A stretch of DNA of 64,000 nt from Ruegeria marisrubri (GTDB lineage: Bacteria > Pseudomonadota > Alphaproteobacteria > Rhodobacterales > Rhodobacteraceae), in assembly GCF_001507595.1 (NCBI RefSeq), contig NZ_LQBQ01000023.1, positions 1 through 64,000 on the forward strand. Reading direction: 5' to 3'. The stretch's first letter is position 1; each line of letters opens with the position of its first letter. The position numbers and the translations under genes were made by a program. Shown in pieces: positions 1-9,481 of this stretch. The notes under the pieces are model-generated. The model was not told the origin of the DNA. It was given only the letters and a program-made list of their open reading frames with translations, and searched no databases.

Positions 1-332
1 ATGAGGAACTTCACCATCGCAGCGAAAATTAGCGCTTCCGGATTGGGTTCGGAGCCGCCATGCGGCAGTACAGTAGATTCTGAGGATTTGACGCAATCTT
101 ATTGTCCACTCACGCCATTCTGCATCGATCAGGACGCACCCGCAGTGAATGTCTGCAGTCCGCCCTTTGTTGACGGATACTAATCACTCCGTTTCTCCAG
201 ATTGAAACGCATCTGTGAAAGTCGATTAGAAGTTTATTCAGTGAGAGCTGTTCCTGACGTGCGATAAACTTCCATTGTGATTTTCCGAACTGCCGGAGGG
301 CAAAAACTGGGTTAACTGTGGATCTTTCGTGT

Positions 333-1277
333 TCAAAAGCGGGACATGCCAGGCAAGGACCAGCAAAGGCTCTCGGCTTCATCAAGTGCACCCCAAAAGA
401 ACTCTTTGCCAAGACTCTCGAGGCGCCCGGAAGATCGTTGCTTGAAGAGTTCTTCGACTTCTTCTGCGGACTTCTTGTCAGGGAAAGCCTGCGAAATCAG
501 ACGCAATGCCCACTTCCCGCAAGCCGCCGGGGGAATCCCTGCGCTCAGTTCTTCACACCGGCGCTTTGGTGCAATGGATACGCCAATTTTCATGGCAACC
601 GACTTGTCGCCAAAGGCTTTCTTCCTGCCGATGAACGCGTGGCCGTCCCCATCATAGACGGCGAGATAAAGGTAGGTGTCGCCGTCCTCATAGACGGCGG
701 TCCTTTCGCCTGCGCTGCCTGGAAAAGCACGCGAAGGCTTGAAAACCTCAGCGAACGGCTTCACCGACTCCGCCTCCGACTGCACGGGAGGTTCGCCAAA
801 GACATTGACCTCTCGAACCCGGATTTTCAGAGCTTGGGCAATTTCGTCCGGATCGAGGTCGGTTCCATGAACCGCAAGGGCTTGGCCGGCTTCCGGCCGG
901 TAGGAATTGAAGGCAATCGTGCTGATCATGACCTTTTCTTCCGCGCGCCAGGCCCGGCGAACGGGGAGCCCGTAGGTCCATTTGTCCGCCCACCCCTTCT
1001 CCTTCTTGCGCTTCAGGCCAAGCTCAGACGCTTTCTCGTAATCCATGATGGGCGTTGCATCGATCTGCACGAAACCGAGCACATAAGAGCGGAGGGACTG
1101 CTCGGTTTCCTTCGCGTTTGCTCCGTAGATCATGATGAGATCGCCATCATTCAGCTTGCCCAGATAGCTGTCTCTGGCGCTTTCCTGGGACCAGCCGATA
1201 TAGCCGTCTTCCTCGGGGTTGAAGCCATAGAGGGAACGGATCCAGATTTGTTTTCCGTCGGGCAGCCCTGTATTCAT
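333..1277 (-). CDS. EVE/PUA-like plus GIY-YIG (T5orf172-like) protein, candidate modification-dependent restriction factor
   Basis: 314 residues in two parts. The N-terminal 125 or so residues have the look of an EVE/PUA-type domain: IWIRSLYGFN start, an LNDGDLIMIYG strand and an SYVLGFVQI strand, then the WTYGLPVRRAW segment. Such domains flip out and read modified bases. The C-terminal part (about 200-295) resembles a T5orf172/GIY-YIG fold: YLYLAVYDG stands for GIY, MKIGVSIAPKRR for YIG with the following Arg, and SAEEVEELF supplies the candidate Glu. It is the last gene of the hsd operon, 119 bases after the preceding gene. Inference: a reader plus nuclease acting on modified DNA or RNA. 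The domain calls are by eye; the GIY-YIG half is the weaker one. About 330 bases follow to the window edge with no gene I can support. Confidence 0.6.
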   Translation of the reverse strand: MNTGLPDGKQIWIRSLYGFNPEEDGYIGWSQESARDSYLGKLNDGDLIMIYGANAKETEQSLRSYVLGFVQIDATPIMDYEKASELGLKRKKEKGWADKWTYGLPVRRAWRAEEKVMISTIAFNSYRPEAGQALAVHGTDLDPDEIAQALKIRVREVNVFGEPPVQSEAESVKPFAEVFKPSRAFPGSAGERTAVYEDGDTYLYLAVYDGDGHAFIGRKKAFGDKSVAMKIGVSIAPKRRCEELSAGIPPAACGKWALRLISQAFPDKKSAEEVEELFKQRSSGRLESLGKEFFWGALDEAESLCWSLPGMSRF

Positions 1278-1396
1278 TCCGGTTTTCCCAAATCAAAGTT
1301 GTTTCAAGCTTCTCAGCCATGGGGTTTGCAACGCGATTTGGACGTGTGAACTTGCTACCACCAAGGCTCAATGCCGTCGGAAATAACGGCAATAAT

Positions 1397-1924
1397 TCAT
1401 CGGGTTGCAGGAAGCCAATTTCGGTGCTTGCGATAGTTCGAGACTTTGCGCGTCAGCCTGTCGAACGCATCACGCGCGATCAGTTCAGCTTCTTCCGCTG
1501 GACGTCCCCTTCTGCCTGTCTGAATGGCTTCTCTGACCACATCCCACGGCAATATCTGGCGCATCATCCTGCCATGCGGATCTCCATCCATTGGATTGAG
1601 CCGCGCCGCTGCCGCCGCCTGTTTCTCGGCCTGTTCAAGAATATCGTTGGGCACGCCGGCACTCTCGGCCAGCCAGAACATTGCGGGGCTGCATTTCAAC
1701 CGCCCCCACATGCCCCTGGCATCAACCGTCATCGGGTCCTTGCCTTTCATCCGAGCCTGACATTCCTGAACCACCATCCATCCCAGCATATGCTCGCGCT
1801 GAGATCGGTACCACTTGTCGTGAAACCCTGTTCCAATGCGAATGCGTTGTTCCAGAGCAGTCGTGCGTGGGGGGTGTTCCGGGTATGCGGCCATATATGC
1901 CTTGAGTTCCGTGATGCTTATCAT
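1397..1924 (-). CDS. Conserved-looking hypothetical protein of the hsd operon
   Basis: 175 residues, soluble, no signal peptide or membrane segment, Met- and Trp-rich (about ten Met, five Trp). I do not recognise a domain. The middle reads as helical with an EQAEKQAAAAARL stretch, and the end is basic. It begins 38 bases after hsdS and precedes the EVE/GIY-YIG gene, so it is probably co-transcribed with the restriction genes. An accessory role in the type I system is inferred only from position. Confidence 0.55.
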   Translation of the reverse strand: MISITELKAYMAAYPEHPPRTTALEQRIRIGTGFHDKWYRSQREHMLGWMVVQECQARMKGKDPMTVDARGMWGRLKCSPAMFWLAESAGVPNDILEQAEKQAAAAARLNPMDGDPHGRMMRQILPWDVVREAIQTGRRGRPAEEAELIARDAFDRLTRKVSNYRKHRNWLPATR

Positions 1925-1962
1925 GTCGAGATCTAATTTTTGGATTGGGACAAAATGCAGTT

Positions 1963-3699
1963 CTACTCCGCCGCCGCCAGCACGTTGGCGGAGGGCTCCA
2001 GCGCCTCGTGGAGGAGGGCTTCGAGGAGGCAGGTGCGGGTGGTGTCGGCGGTGGTCAGGGCGGCCTCCAGCCGGTCGCAGAGGGCCATGAGGGCATCGAC
2101 CTTCGCCACGATGCGGTGTTGTTCGGCGAGAGGGGGAAGGGGAATTAGGACTGTCTCGAGTATGCCGAGATTGATGTTCTTTTGCGCAGTCGCTGGGGCG
2201 AACTCGAACAAGTTCGCTTTTGCTGTTCGAATGAAATACTCAAAATACTTCGCACTATCGAACATTGAAGCAGGAACAAGACCGACAACGCTGTCGGGAA
2301 AACAAGCGTCGAAGTCAAGAATCCCACTATCGGCAATATTGGCAGCAATAGTGATGCACATTGTGCCACGGGGCCAAAGCATACTTTGAGCTAAACCCAC
2401 ATCATTATAGAAACTGGTGCTGGATGTGATTAAGCCTTTGGATCGTGCGACATCGCCTGTCTGAACAAATGGAATTTTCCCATCACTGTAAAGCGCAGGG
2501 TCATTTCTCGGACGGTGCTTGGATTTGCCACGCCCAAAAATTCCGAGTTCTGGGAACCTCGCCCAAACCCAACCCACTGGCAACTCGAACGGCACCAACT
2601 CTGAATCAATCGCTGGTAAGCGCTTTGGTTTCTTCATCTTGCCGGCTTTCGCCAACACCGCTTGCTCAACTTTAATTTGCTGCAACAACTCCGACGCCGG
2701 TTCATCCTCCGGATCCTGCTCGACCAGCTTCCCGCGGACGGCGAGGTTGAGGATGGTTTGGCGGAGGGTTTTGATCTGGTCGGGGCGCTTGGTGAGGGCG
2801 GGCAGCGCTTCGAGGGCGAAGCGGGCGTGGGCGGGGAAGTCCTCGGGCGTGGTGTCGGGGGCGGTCAGGCGGGCGAGGCTGGCGGCGGTGAGCTTGTCGC
2901 GCGTCTCCTCGCGGGTCTTGCGGGCCTCCTCCAGCCGATCACAGAGCGCCATGAGCTCATCGACCTTTGCAACGATCCGGTGCTGTTCGGCGAGAGGGGG
3001 GAGGGGAACAGTTAGCTGCCTTACCTTGTCTGCATTTAGGTTCTGAACAACAGCGCCAGATGCGGCCTCCGCAAACGAGCGCTTTGCGTGTTCCGACAGG
3101 AACAATGTATAGAGGAATAATTTGCTGATAAGTTTCTCGGGCGTCCGAATGACCAGCCATCCATCGTGGATGCAGCCTTCGACATTCGTGATGTACGGGA
3201 AGCCAAAGCTCATTGAGTTTGATAACAGCAAGTCCCCTGGAACCACGAGCCGAGATTTCGCAAGGCCCTCTGCCTTAATGCGCTCTGCGGTGTTATCGAT
3301 GTAGATGCTGCCGCGAGTTGAATCGCCGATTTTAATCCATGGAATTCCATTTGGTTCGTCCGTTAAGTACGATTTAATTGGGCGGGGCGAACCACCTCGT
3401 GCAATAGCTGCTACATCATCCAAATAGCACCAATGCCAGTTTGTGGGGAGCTGGAAAGCAAACGCTTCCTGATTCCTTTCGAATTTCCCCTCATACCGCT
3501 TGAACTTGCCGTCACCGACAATTTGCGCTTTCTCTACCTCGATCCGCTTCAATAGCTGCGATGCAGGCTCATCCCCCGGATCCTGCTCCACCAGCTTCCC
3601 CCGCACGGCCAGATCCAGCACAAACCGCCGCAGCCGCACGATGGCGTCCGGCGCTTCGCTGATCTGCTCATACAATTCCAAAAAACGGTCGGCATTCAT
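1963..3699 (-). CDS. hsdS: Type I restriction-modification specificity subunit
   Basis: 578 residues, longer than the usual 400-450. HsdS binds the bipartite target through two target recognition domains (TRDs) and holds two HsdM and two HsdR subunits. The internal duplication is visible directly: LVEQDPGDEPAS and LVEQDPEDEPAS precede each TRD, and PLPPLAEQHRIVAKVD follows each one. These pairs are the conserved dimer-like spacer helices. The two TRDs differ in sequence, as expected for an asymmetric bipartite target. The start overlaps the stop of the NucS-like gene (ATGA), so translation is coupled. The conserved-repeat scaffold with variable TRDs is the usual substrate for recombination that changes specificity. 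Confidence 0.93.
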   Translation of the reverse strand: MNADRFLELYEQISEAPDAIVRLRRFVLDLAVRGKLVEQDPGDEPASQLLKRIEVEKAQIVGDGKFKRYEGKFERNQEAFAFQLPTNWHWCYLDDVAAIARGGSPRPIKSYLTDEPNGIPWIKIGDSTRGSIYIDNTAERIKAEGLAKSRLVVPGDLLLSNSMSFGFPYITNVEGCIHDGWLVIRTPEKLISKLFLYTLFLSEHAKRSFAEAASGAVVQNLNADKVRQLTVPLPPLAEQHRIVAKVDELMALCDRLEEARKTREETRDKLTAASLARLTAPDTTPEDFPAHARFALEALPALTKRPDQIKTLRQTILNLAVRGKLVEQDPEDEPASELLQQIKVEQAVLAKAGKMKKPKRLPAIDSELVPFELPVGWVWARFPELGIFGRGKSKHRPRNDPALYSDGKIPFVQTGDVARSKGLITSSTSFYNDVGLAQSMLWPRGTMCITIAANIADSGILDFDACFPDSVVGLVPASMFDSAKYFEYFIRTAKANLFEFAPATAQKNINLGILETVLIPLPPLAEQHRIVAKVDALMALCDRLEAALTTADTTRTCLLEALLHEALEPSANVLAAAE

Positions 3700-4775
3700 G
3701 GCTTAGAGAACTCCTCAAAGGTCGGGCCGTTCTTGAGGCGGAATTCGACCTCGTAGGATTTGAACGTCACTGAGGGCACGACCGTGAGCGCGTAGTGCAG
3801 TTGCGGGTCGCCTTCGGTGGCGACGACGAGGCCCTCGACCGTTTCGCCACCTTCAACCAGATGTTTCTGCACCCAGCCCATATAGCGGAGCACCTGACCG
3901 ACCACCGCGTCCGATGATTTCTCGCGCTTGAGTTCGATCACCAGCCAGCTCGGTTTGCGTTTATGCTTGGCCAGCAAGTCGATGCGCCCGATGGGGGTGC
4001 GGAATTCGTAGCCGGCCTCGGGCTCTCCGTCGCGGGTGTAGATATCCCACTCCTGCGCAAGGTCCAGCATGTCCCAATTGTCGAACATGTAGTCATGCAG
4101 GTGGCGTTCGAGGGCAAAGCGGGTGGTCTTGGTGGCTGGAAGAGCGTTCTGAGTTCCCAGTGGGGGAACTGCAGGCTGATCGACGTTCTCTTCGTCATTG
4201 TCATCTTCAAGATACCACCAGATCGAATCAAGGGTCCAAAGGTCGACATCAAGTTCATCCGCCAGAGCGACGAGGACTTCGTTCACTGCGGCATAGCGTT
4301 CGCCGAAACTGGCACCCCGAGGTGGATGAGGGAGCAGGCCGAGAGCGTCCAGACCATCATTCGATGTGTTGTTCCACACGCCGTATTTTTTGGGATAAGC
4401 GACATGAAGGATTGCGGAGATGATCCCTTTCCCCATGCCTTTTATCTCAGTAACAGGTTGCATCCGGTCTGCTATTGGACGCGTCTCATTAACTAACTCA
4501 GCGAGTGCTGCACGGGTTGCGGTCATGTCGGCGCATACACGGTTTACCTGACGATGCAGACCGGACCAGTGGTGATTGTTTTCAATACGCAGAAATGATC
4601 GAAGGACGTCTTCTTCGAGGTTTTTAATGCGATCGGGTTGGAACGCGGGGCTATACCGCGCAAGGACCTCATCCTGGGATTCGAGGATTTTAGCGATCTC
4701 AAGATCCTCGACCATCGCGGCCTTGGCCGCCCGCAGTTGCCCCAAGGCATAGTCAGAAAAGCTGTGAGTGTTCAT
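3696..4775 (-). CDS. NucS/EndoMS-like (DUF91-type) nuclease inside the hsd operon
   Basis: 359 residues. The C-terminal third shows the NucS-type PD-(D/E)XK core: GRIDLLAK with Asp near 266, VIELKRE with Glu281 and Lys283, then the Q-x2-RYMGW helix near 294-300. This spacing and the Q..RY signature are characteristic of the NucS/DUF91 family, which cuts near mismatches or branched DNA. The N-terminal half is unrelated to NucS and has a helix-hairpin-helix-like segment EIKGMGKGIISAILHVAYP (about 110-128). The gene lies between hsdM and hsdS and overlaps both by the ATGA arrangement, so its product is made in step with the methyltransferase. Inference: an extra nuclease or target processing factor of the type I complex. 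The partner and substrate are not known. Confidence 0.75.
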   Translation of the reverse strand: MNTHSFSDYALGQLRAAKAAMVEDLEIAKILESQDEVLARYSPAFQPDRIKNLEEDVLRSFLRIENNHHWSGLHRQVNRVCADMTATRAALAELVNETRPIADRMQPVTEIKGMGKGIISAILHVAYPKKYGVWNNTSNDGLDALGLLPHPPRGASFGERYAAVNEVLVALADELDVDLWTLDSIWWYLEDDNDEENVDQPAVPPLGTQNALPATKTTRFALERHLHDYMFDNWDMLDLAQEWDIYTRDGEPEAGYEFRTPIGRIDLLAKHKRKPSWLVIELKREKSSDAVVGQVLRYMGWVQKHLVEGGETVEGLVVATEGDPQLHYALTVVPSVTFKSYEVEFRLKNGPTFEEFSKP

Positions 4776-6217
4776 CGTGCCAGAGCCTCAGTCAGAATGG
4801 CTTTCAGCTCGGTGCGCAGGCTTTCGACTGAGGCCTCAGCCTTGGTCAGATCGTTCAGCAGTTCTTCTGGATCGCCATGATCATCCTCGACGATATGTGG
4901 GTTCTTGATGTCGAGGTTGAAGTTCCGCTCGCGGATCTCGTCGATCGAGACTTTCCAGGCGCGGTCGTTTTCCTGCCGCCCTTCACGCTCGGCTCCGCCC
5001 CACCATGCGGCGCAGTCGTCCAGATGTTCCAACCGGATCGGCTTGGTCATGGAATAGGCCTTCTGCCCCTCGGGCACGCGGTGCTCCCAATACCAGACCT
5101 CTTTCGTTGGTGAGCCCTTTTCAAAAAACAGCAGATTGGTGCCGATCGAGGCGTAGGGTTTGAAGACCGAGTTCGGCAGCCGCACGATGGTGTGCAGGTT
5201 GCATTCGGTCAGCAGGTGTTCCTTGAGCCGGGTCTTGATCCCCTCGCCAAAAAGCGAGCCGTCGGGCAGCACCACCGCGGCGCGGCCGCCCTTTTTCAGC
5301 AGGCGGATGATCAGGGCGAGGAAGAGGTCGGCGGTTTCGCGGGTCTTGAAGGCGGGGAAGTTGTTCTCGATCCCGTCCTCTTCCTTGCCACCAAAGGGCG
5401 GGTTGGTGAGGATGATGTCGACGCGCTCGTCCTTGGTCCAGCTGATCAGCGGGCGGGCCAGCGTGTTGTCGTGTTTGACCCAGGATGGTTCCTCGACATT
5501 GTGCAGCAGCATGTTGGTGGTGCAGAGCATGTGCGGCAGCGGCTTTTTCTCCACCGCGCGCAGCGAGGCCTGCATCAGTGTCTCGTCCTCTGGGCGCTTG
5601 ACGTAACGCTCGCGCATGTGGCGCATGGCGCAGGTGAGGAAGCCGCCGGTGCCGCAGGCGGGATCCATCAGGATTTCGCCGGGCTTGGGGTCGACCTGTT
5701 GCACCATGAACGAGGTGACCGCGCGGGGCGTGTAGTATTCGCCGGCGTTGCCTGCGTTCTGCAGGTCGTTCAGCAGCTGTTCGTAAATATCGCCGAAATG
5801 CTGGCGTTCGGTGAGCGAGTTGAAGTCGACTTCGTTGATCTTGTTGATCACCTGCCGCATCAGGTGGCCGGACTTCATGTAGTTGTAGGCGTCCTCAAAG
5901 ACCGATTGCACGACGCGGGCGCGCGGCGTGGTGGCCGGCAGTTCCTTGAGGGTCGGGAAGAGTTCGCTGTTGACGAAGTCGAGCAAGGCGTCGCCGGTGA
6001 TGCCCTCGGGGTCGGCCGCCCATGCCCGCCATTGCAGGTTGGCGGGGATCGGCGAGACGTAATCGTCCTTCATGACCTCAAGCGCTTCGTCCTGGTCGTC
6101 GATGATCTTGAGGAAGAACATCCAGACGAGCTGCGACAGGCGCTGCGCATCACCGTCGACGCCAACGTCCTTGCGCATGGTGTCCTGGATGGATTTGATG
6201 AGGTTTCTCATGGACAT
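4772..6217 (-). CDS. hsdM: Type I restriction-modification DNA methyltransferase subunit
   Basis: 481 residues, the normal size. It transfers methyl groups from S-adenosylmethionine to adenine N6 in the target set by HsdS, protecting self DNA. The N-terminal helical HsdM domain is present (MSMRNLIKSIQDTMRKDVG), followed by the SAM-binding motif MDPACGTGGF and the gamma-class catalytic motif NPPFGG. The YEQLLNDLQNAGNAGEYYTPR segment before motif I is typical of the family. The gene starts three bases after the protease-like gene and overlaps the next gene by ATGA, so it sits in the middle of one transcript. Confidence 0.95.
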   Translation of the reverse strand: MSMRNLIKSIQDTMRKDVGVDGDAQRLSQLVWMFFLKIIDDQDEALEVMKDDYVSPIPANLQWRAWAADPEGITGDALLDFVNSELFPTLKELPATTPRARVVQSVFEDAYNYMKSGHLMRQVINKINEVDFNSLTERQHFGDIYEQLLNDLQNAGNAGEYYTPRAVTSFMVQQVDPKPGEILMDPACGTGGFLTCAMRHMRERYVKRPEDETLMQASLRAVEKKPLPHMLCTTNMLLHNVEEPSWVKHDNTLARPLISWTKDERVDIILTNPPFGGKEEDGIENNFPAFKTRETADLFLALIIRLLKKGGRAAVVLPDGSLFGEGIKTRLKEHLLTECNLHTIVRLPNSVFKPYASIGTNLLFFEKGSPTKEVWYWEHRVPEGQKAYSMTKPIRLEHLDDCAAWWGGAEREGRQENDRAWKVSIDEIRERNFNLDIKNPHIVEDDHGDPEELLNDLTKAEASVESLRTELKAILTEALAR

Positions 6218-6220
6218 AGC

Positions 6221-6754
6221 TCAGGCGACCTTTTCAATGATTATGACTTCCTTGCGAACAACGCAGTAAGTTTGACCGTTAGTTCGACGATCTCCCGCAT
6301 AGATATCCTCTCTGGGCACCTTTGTGTTGGAGGACAAACGGTCTGAATCAATGAACTCGATCTTGCTTCGCTTCGGAAGCGCCACCAACCAGTGCAGGTC
6401 CGGTTTTGTCAGTCCGACTATTGCGCTTTTCCCTTCGCGGTTTTCCGCGAACAATCTATCGAATGCTTGCCAAAACTCGTCGTTGGACTTGGGTTGGTTC
6501 GCGCGGAAGGGATACGAAACATGAAATCTGTCTAATCCCTCAACTTCACCCAGGCAGAACTTAATCATGGTCTCAAGATCGCGAAGTGATGTGCCTTCCC
6601 AAAGGGTGCTCGGCCAGCGTGAGCGCGACAGTGCACGACAGCAAGCTTGAAAAATTTCGTTTTCGTATCCGGCGTTGAGTTTCAGAAAAGAGTTCACAAC
6701 TGCATATACACCGCACAAGCCATCCAAATGGCCTTGCTGTTTTGCTCCCGACAT
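6221..6754 (-). CDS. Papain-like cysteine peptidase candidate between hsdR and hsdM
   Basis: About 177 residues. The start is the ATG that shares one base with the hsdR stop (TGATG). The N-terminus shows QQGHLDGLCGVYAVVNS, that is Gln, Cys within G-L-C-G and a following helix, the layout of papain-fold peptidases with the oxyanion Gln before the nucleophile Cys. A candidate His lies in KPDLHWLVALPK and a candidate Asp in EFIDSDR shortly after, with hydrophobic strand spacing as in C39-like or Josephin-like peptidases. No signal peptide or membrane segment. Position inside an hsd operon is unusual. Inference: a regulated protease, possibly turning over HsdR or acting on phage or host proteins after restriction is triggered. 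A non-catalytic fold relative is possible. Confidence 0.5.
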   Translation of the reverse strand: MSGAKQQGHLDGLCGVYAVVNSFLKLNAGYENEIFQACCRALSRSRWPSTLWEGTSLRDLETMIKFCLGEVEGLDRFHVSYPFRANQPKSNDEFWQAFDRLFAENREGKSAIVGLTKPDLHWLVALPKRSKIEFIDSDRLSSNTKVPREDIYAGDRRTNGQTYCVVRKEVIIIEKVA

Positions 6755-9213
6755 CAACTAACCTTTTTGTAGATGGCGTCCTGCAGGTCTTGAACCGCCT
6801 TCTGATAGGCTGCTTTTCCCCCAAATGCGCGGACAAGTTCAAGCGGTGTTCCCATGTGCGCGAAAGGATCAATCTTGAGCACATTGGTGTCGTCGAGATT
6901 GAGCACGCCGTCATCAGCGTATTTGTCGAGAAGCGCCTCGAGCACGGCCCGCGCCGTGTCCCCATATCTTCCGAAGGCATCCTGTTTCTTGACGTTGTTG
7001 GCCCGCTCCTTTCGGGTCAGAGGCTTGGCGTCGAAGGCGACATGGCAGATCAGGTCGAAGGGATCGAGATCCTTGCCGAGTTCAGAGCCGATGATTTTGA
7101 GATCGAGGCCCTCTTCGGCAAGTTCTTCAATAATGGCCTGTTTGCGCTCCTCCTCGTTCCAGCGCCGAAGGAAGTCGTCCATCGTGGCGAAGCGCTTGGT
7201 CAGGTGCTTGCGCGTGAAGTCCTTGAGGCTTTCAGTGACGAGCTTGCCGTTGGAGTCGAGATATTCGACCCGTTCGGCGAGGATGGTGGCGCCGATGCCA
7301 TCGACATAGATCTTCTTCTGCGGGCCGGTTGGTGGGCTCGTGTCCTGACCAGGATCGATCCATGAGCCCTCCGGGTCCACTGGATCGATCAGGTCTTCAC
7401 CACCATCCGACCCACCTTCATCCTCGCCTGGACCGGGAGCCGGTTCATCAGGCGGCATCATCGGATCATCCGGGCCCGGCTGGTAGATCTGAACCGGATC
7501 ACCGTCGAAGTCAGGATCGGCGAAGTGGTTCGTCGCACCGCGGAAATCCATCAGAGTGAAGTAGTATTTTCCTGTATCGGTATGGACCCGGGTGCCCCGG
7601 CCGACAATCTGCTTGAACTCGGTCATCGAGCCAACTTCCCGGTCCAGCACGATCAGCCTGCAGGTCTGCGCGTCCACGCCAGTGCTGAGCAGGCGCGAAG
7701 TTGTTACGATGACCGGGTAGTCGACCTCAGGATCGATAAAGTTGCTGAGTTCGTTAAGTCCTTCCTTGTCGTTCCCAGTGATCCGCATCACATAGCGCGG
7801 GTCTTTGGCGACGAGGTCTTGGTTCTCGTTGACGAGGGCTTGGCGCATCCGCGCCGCGTGTTCCTGGTCGACGCAGAAGACGATTGTTTTCTGGTAACGA
7901 TCACCACTTTCCTTCAGGAACTGGGTGACGCGCTGGGCCACGAGTTTCGTGCGGTCATCGATGACGAGCGTTCGGTCGAAATCCTTGGCGTTGTAGATCC
8001 GGTCCTCCACCTCGTTGCCGTCGCGATCGAGTTGCCCCGGATCTGGGCGGTAGCCTTGAACGTCCCGATCTATGTGGCACTTGATAACCTTGTAGGGCGC
8101 GAGGAAACCGTCATCGATTCCCTCTCTCAGGGAGTAGGAATAGATCGGCGCACCAAAGTAGTTGATGTTCGAAACATACTCCGTTTCCTTCGGGGTCGCG
8201 GTCATGCCGATCTGGGTGGCACTGGAGAAGTATTCGAGGATTTCCCGCCATGCGGAGTCGTCGGCAGCGCTGCCGCGGTGACACTCGTCGACGACAATCA
8301 GGTCGAAGAAATCCGGAGACAATTCCTTGTAGATTTTCTGCGCCTCAGTGGGGCCGGTCAGGGCTTGGTAAAGACCGAGGTAGATTTCGTAGGCGGTGTT
8401 GATCCGGCGTTTCTTGTCGATAGCCAGATCCAGGGTCTCCACGCTTCCGTCCGCACGTTCGATGGTCTTGGAATGCGTCGAGAGCTTGGCCATCGCCCCC
8501 TCGAAGGGCCTGAAGTCGTTTACCATGGTCTGATCGACGAGAACGTTCCGGTCGGCCAGGAACAGGATCCGTTTCTTGGCACCCGATTTCCACAGCCGCC
8601 AAATGATCTGGAAAGCCGTGAAAGTCTTGCCTGTCCCAGTCGCCATGACGAGGAGAAGCCGGCTCTGCCCTTGCGCGATTGCCTCGACCGCGGCGTTGAC
8701 GGCGTTCATCTGGTAATAACGCGGCGTCTTTCCGGTGTCATGGTAACCGTGGAACGCCACCCCCGCCTGGGCCTCATTCATGCCTTTCCAGGCTTCATAA
8801 CGGCGGAGCAAACTCTCCGGAGACGGAAACTCGTTGAGACCAATCTGCGTTTCCATGGCGGCCGAAAATCCGGTCTTGTCGTGGAAGACAAATCCATCGC
8901 CATTTGACGAGAAGGCAAACGGGACACGCAGCATTTTTGCGTAGGTCAGTGCTTGCTGCATTCCATCGCCGATGGCGTGCTTGTTATCCTTTGCCTCGAT
9001 GACAGCGATCGGGATGTTCGGCTTCAGGTAGAGGACATAGTCGGCCCGTTTCTGCTTGCCGCGCGCCACCAGCTTTCCGCGGACGATAATGCGCCCATCC
9101 GTGAGGGTCTTCTCCTCAGAAATCTGCGTTTGCAGGTCCCAGCCCGCGCTCTGGAGCGCAGGCGTGATATACTTGCTGCAGATGTCTCTTTCGGAAAGAA
9201 GTTGTTTGTCCAT
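6754..9213 (-). CDS. hsdR: Type I restriction endonuclease, motor and nuclease subunit
   Basis: 819 residues, in the EcoEI/EcoR124 size range. The N-terminal PD-(D/E)XK nuclease is seen as RADYVLYL followed by IAVIEAKDN, with the Q of QQALTYAKML behind it. The SF2 helicase follows: Walker A MATGTGKT, DECH box VVDECHRG, motif III GMTATP, and the QIVGRGTRVH motif VI. The last 150 residues resemble the EcoEI-type C-terminal domain that docks on the methyltransferase. The product translocates DNA after meeting unmethylated targets and cuts at a distance. It is the first gene of a seven-gene minus-strand operon. Its promoter must lie in the 418-base gap shared with the divergent gene. Confidence 0.94.
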   Translation of the reverse strand: MDKQLLSERDICSKYITPALQSAGWDLQTQISEEKTLTDGRIIVRGKLVARGKQKRADYVLYLKPNIPIAVIEAKDNKHAIGDGMQQALTYAKMLRVPFAFSSNGDGFVFHDKTGFSAAMETQIGLNEFPSPESLLRRYEAWKGMNEAQAGVAFHGYHDTGKTPRYYQMNAVNAAVEAIAQGQSRLLLVMATGTGKTFTAFQIIWRLWKSGAKKRILFLADRNVLVDQTMVNDFRPFEGAMAKLSTHSKTIERADGSVETLDLAIDKKRRINTAYEIYLGLYQALTGPTEAQKIYKELSPDFFDLIVVDECHRGSAADDSAWREILEYFSSATQIGMTATPKETEYVSNINYFGAPIYSYSLREGIDDGFLAPYKVIKCHIDRDVQGYRPDPGQLDRDGNEVEDRIYNAKDFDRTLVIDDRTKLVAQRVTQFLKESGDRYQKTIVFCVDQEHAARMRQALVNENQDLVAKDPRYVMRITGNDKEGLNELSNFIDPEVDYPVIVTTSRLLSTGVDAQTCRLIVLDREVGSMTEFKQIVGRGTRVHTDTGKYYFTLMDFRGATNHFADPDFDGDPVQIYQPGPDDPMMPPDEPAPGPGEDEGGSDGGEDLIDPVDPEGSWIDPGQDTSPPTGPQKKIYVDGIGATILAERVEYLDSNGKLVTESLKDFTRKHLTKRFATMDDFLRRWNEEERKQAIIEELAEEGLDLKIIGSELGKDLDPFDLICHVAFDAKPLTRKERANNVKKQDAFGRYGDTARAVLEALLDKYADDGVLNLDDTNVLKIDPFAHMGTPLELVRAFGGKAAYQKAVQDLQDAIYKKVS

Positions 9214-9481
9214 GCTTCACACTCGTCACGTTCTGTAGGCAAGGTAACGAAGGCACAGATTGATACAAGCACTGGTTGCTTTTTCAGTTGGAGCAAGCAC
9301 TGATTGTCACAGATTTCAGAGATTCTTCCAGCGTCATGGCTGGATAGCCGGACAGAACAGGCATGTGAGAAGCGCACCGCTTTGGGTTTTTTTTATGGCG
9401 CTTTGAAATGACACCCAAGAGAATTTTCAGAAAACGAAAAACCGTGACCGTAGAGGGTATCCACTCTGCTTGCACGTGTGG

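Noticed and set aside
1-183. Short plus-strand frame at the window edge
   Set aside because: No start signal, domain or context; the first 332 bases hold nothing that I can support.
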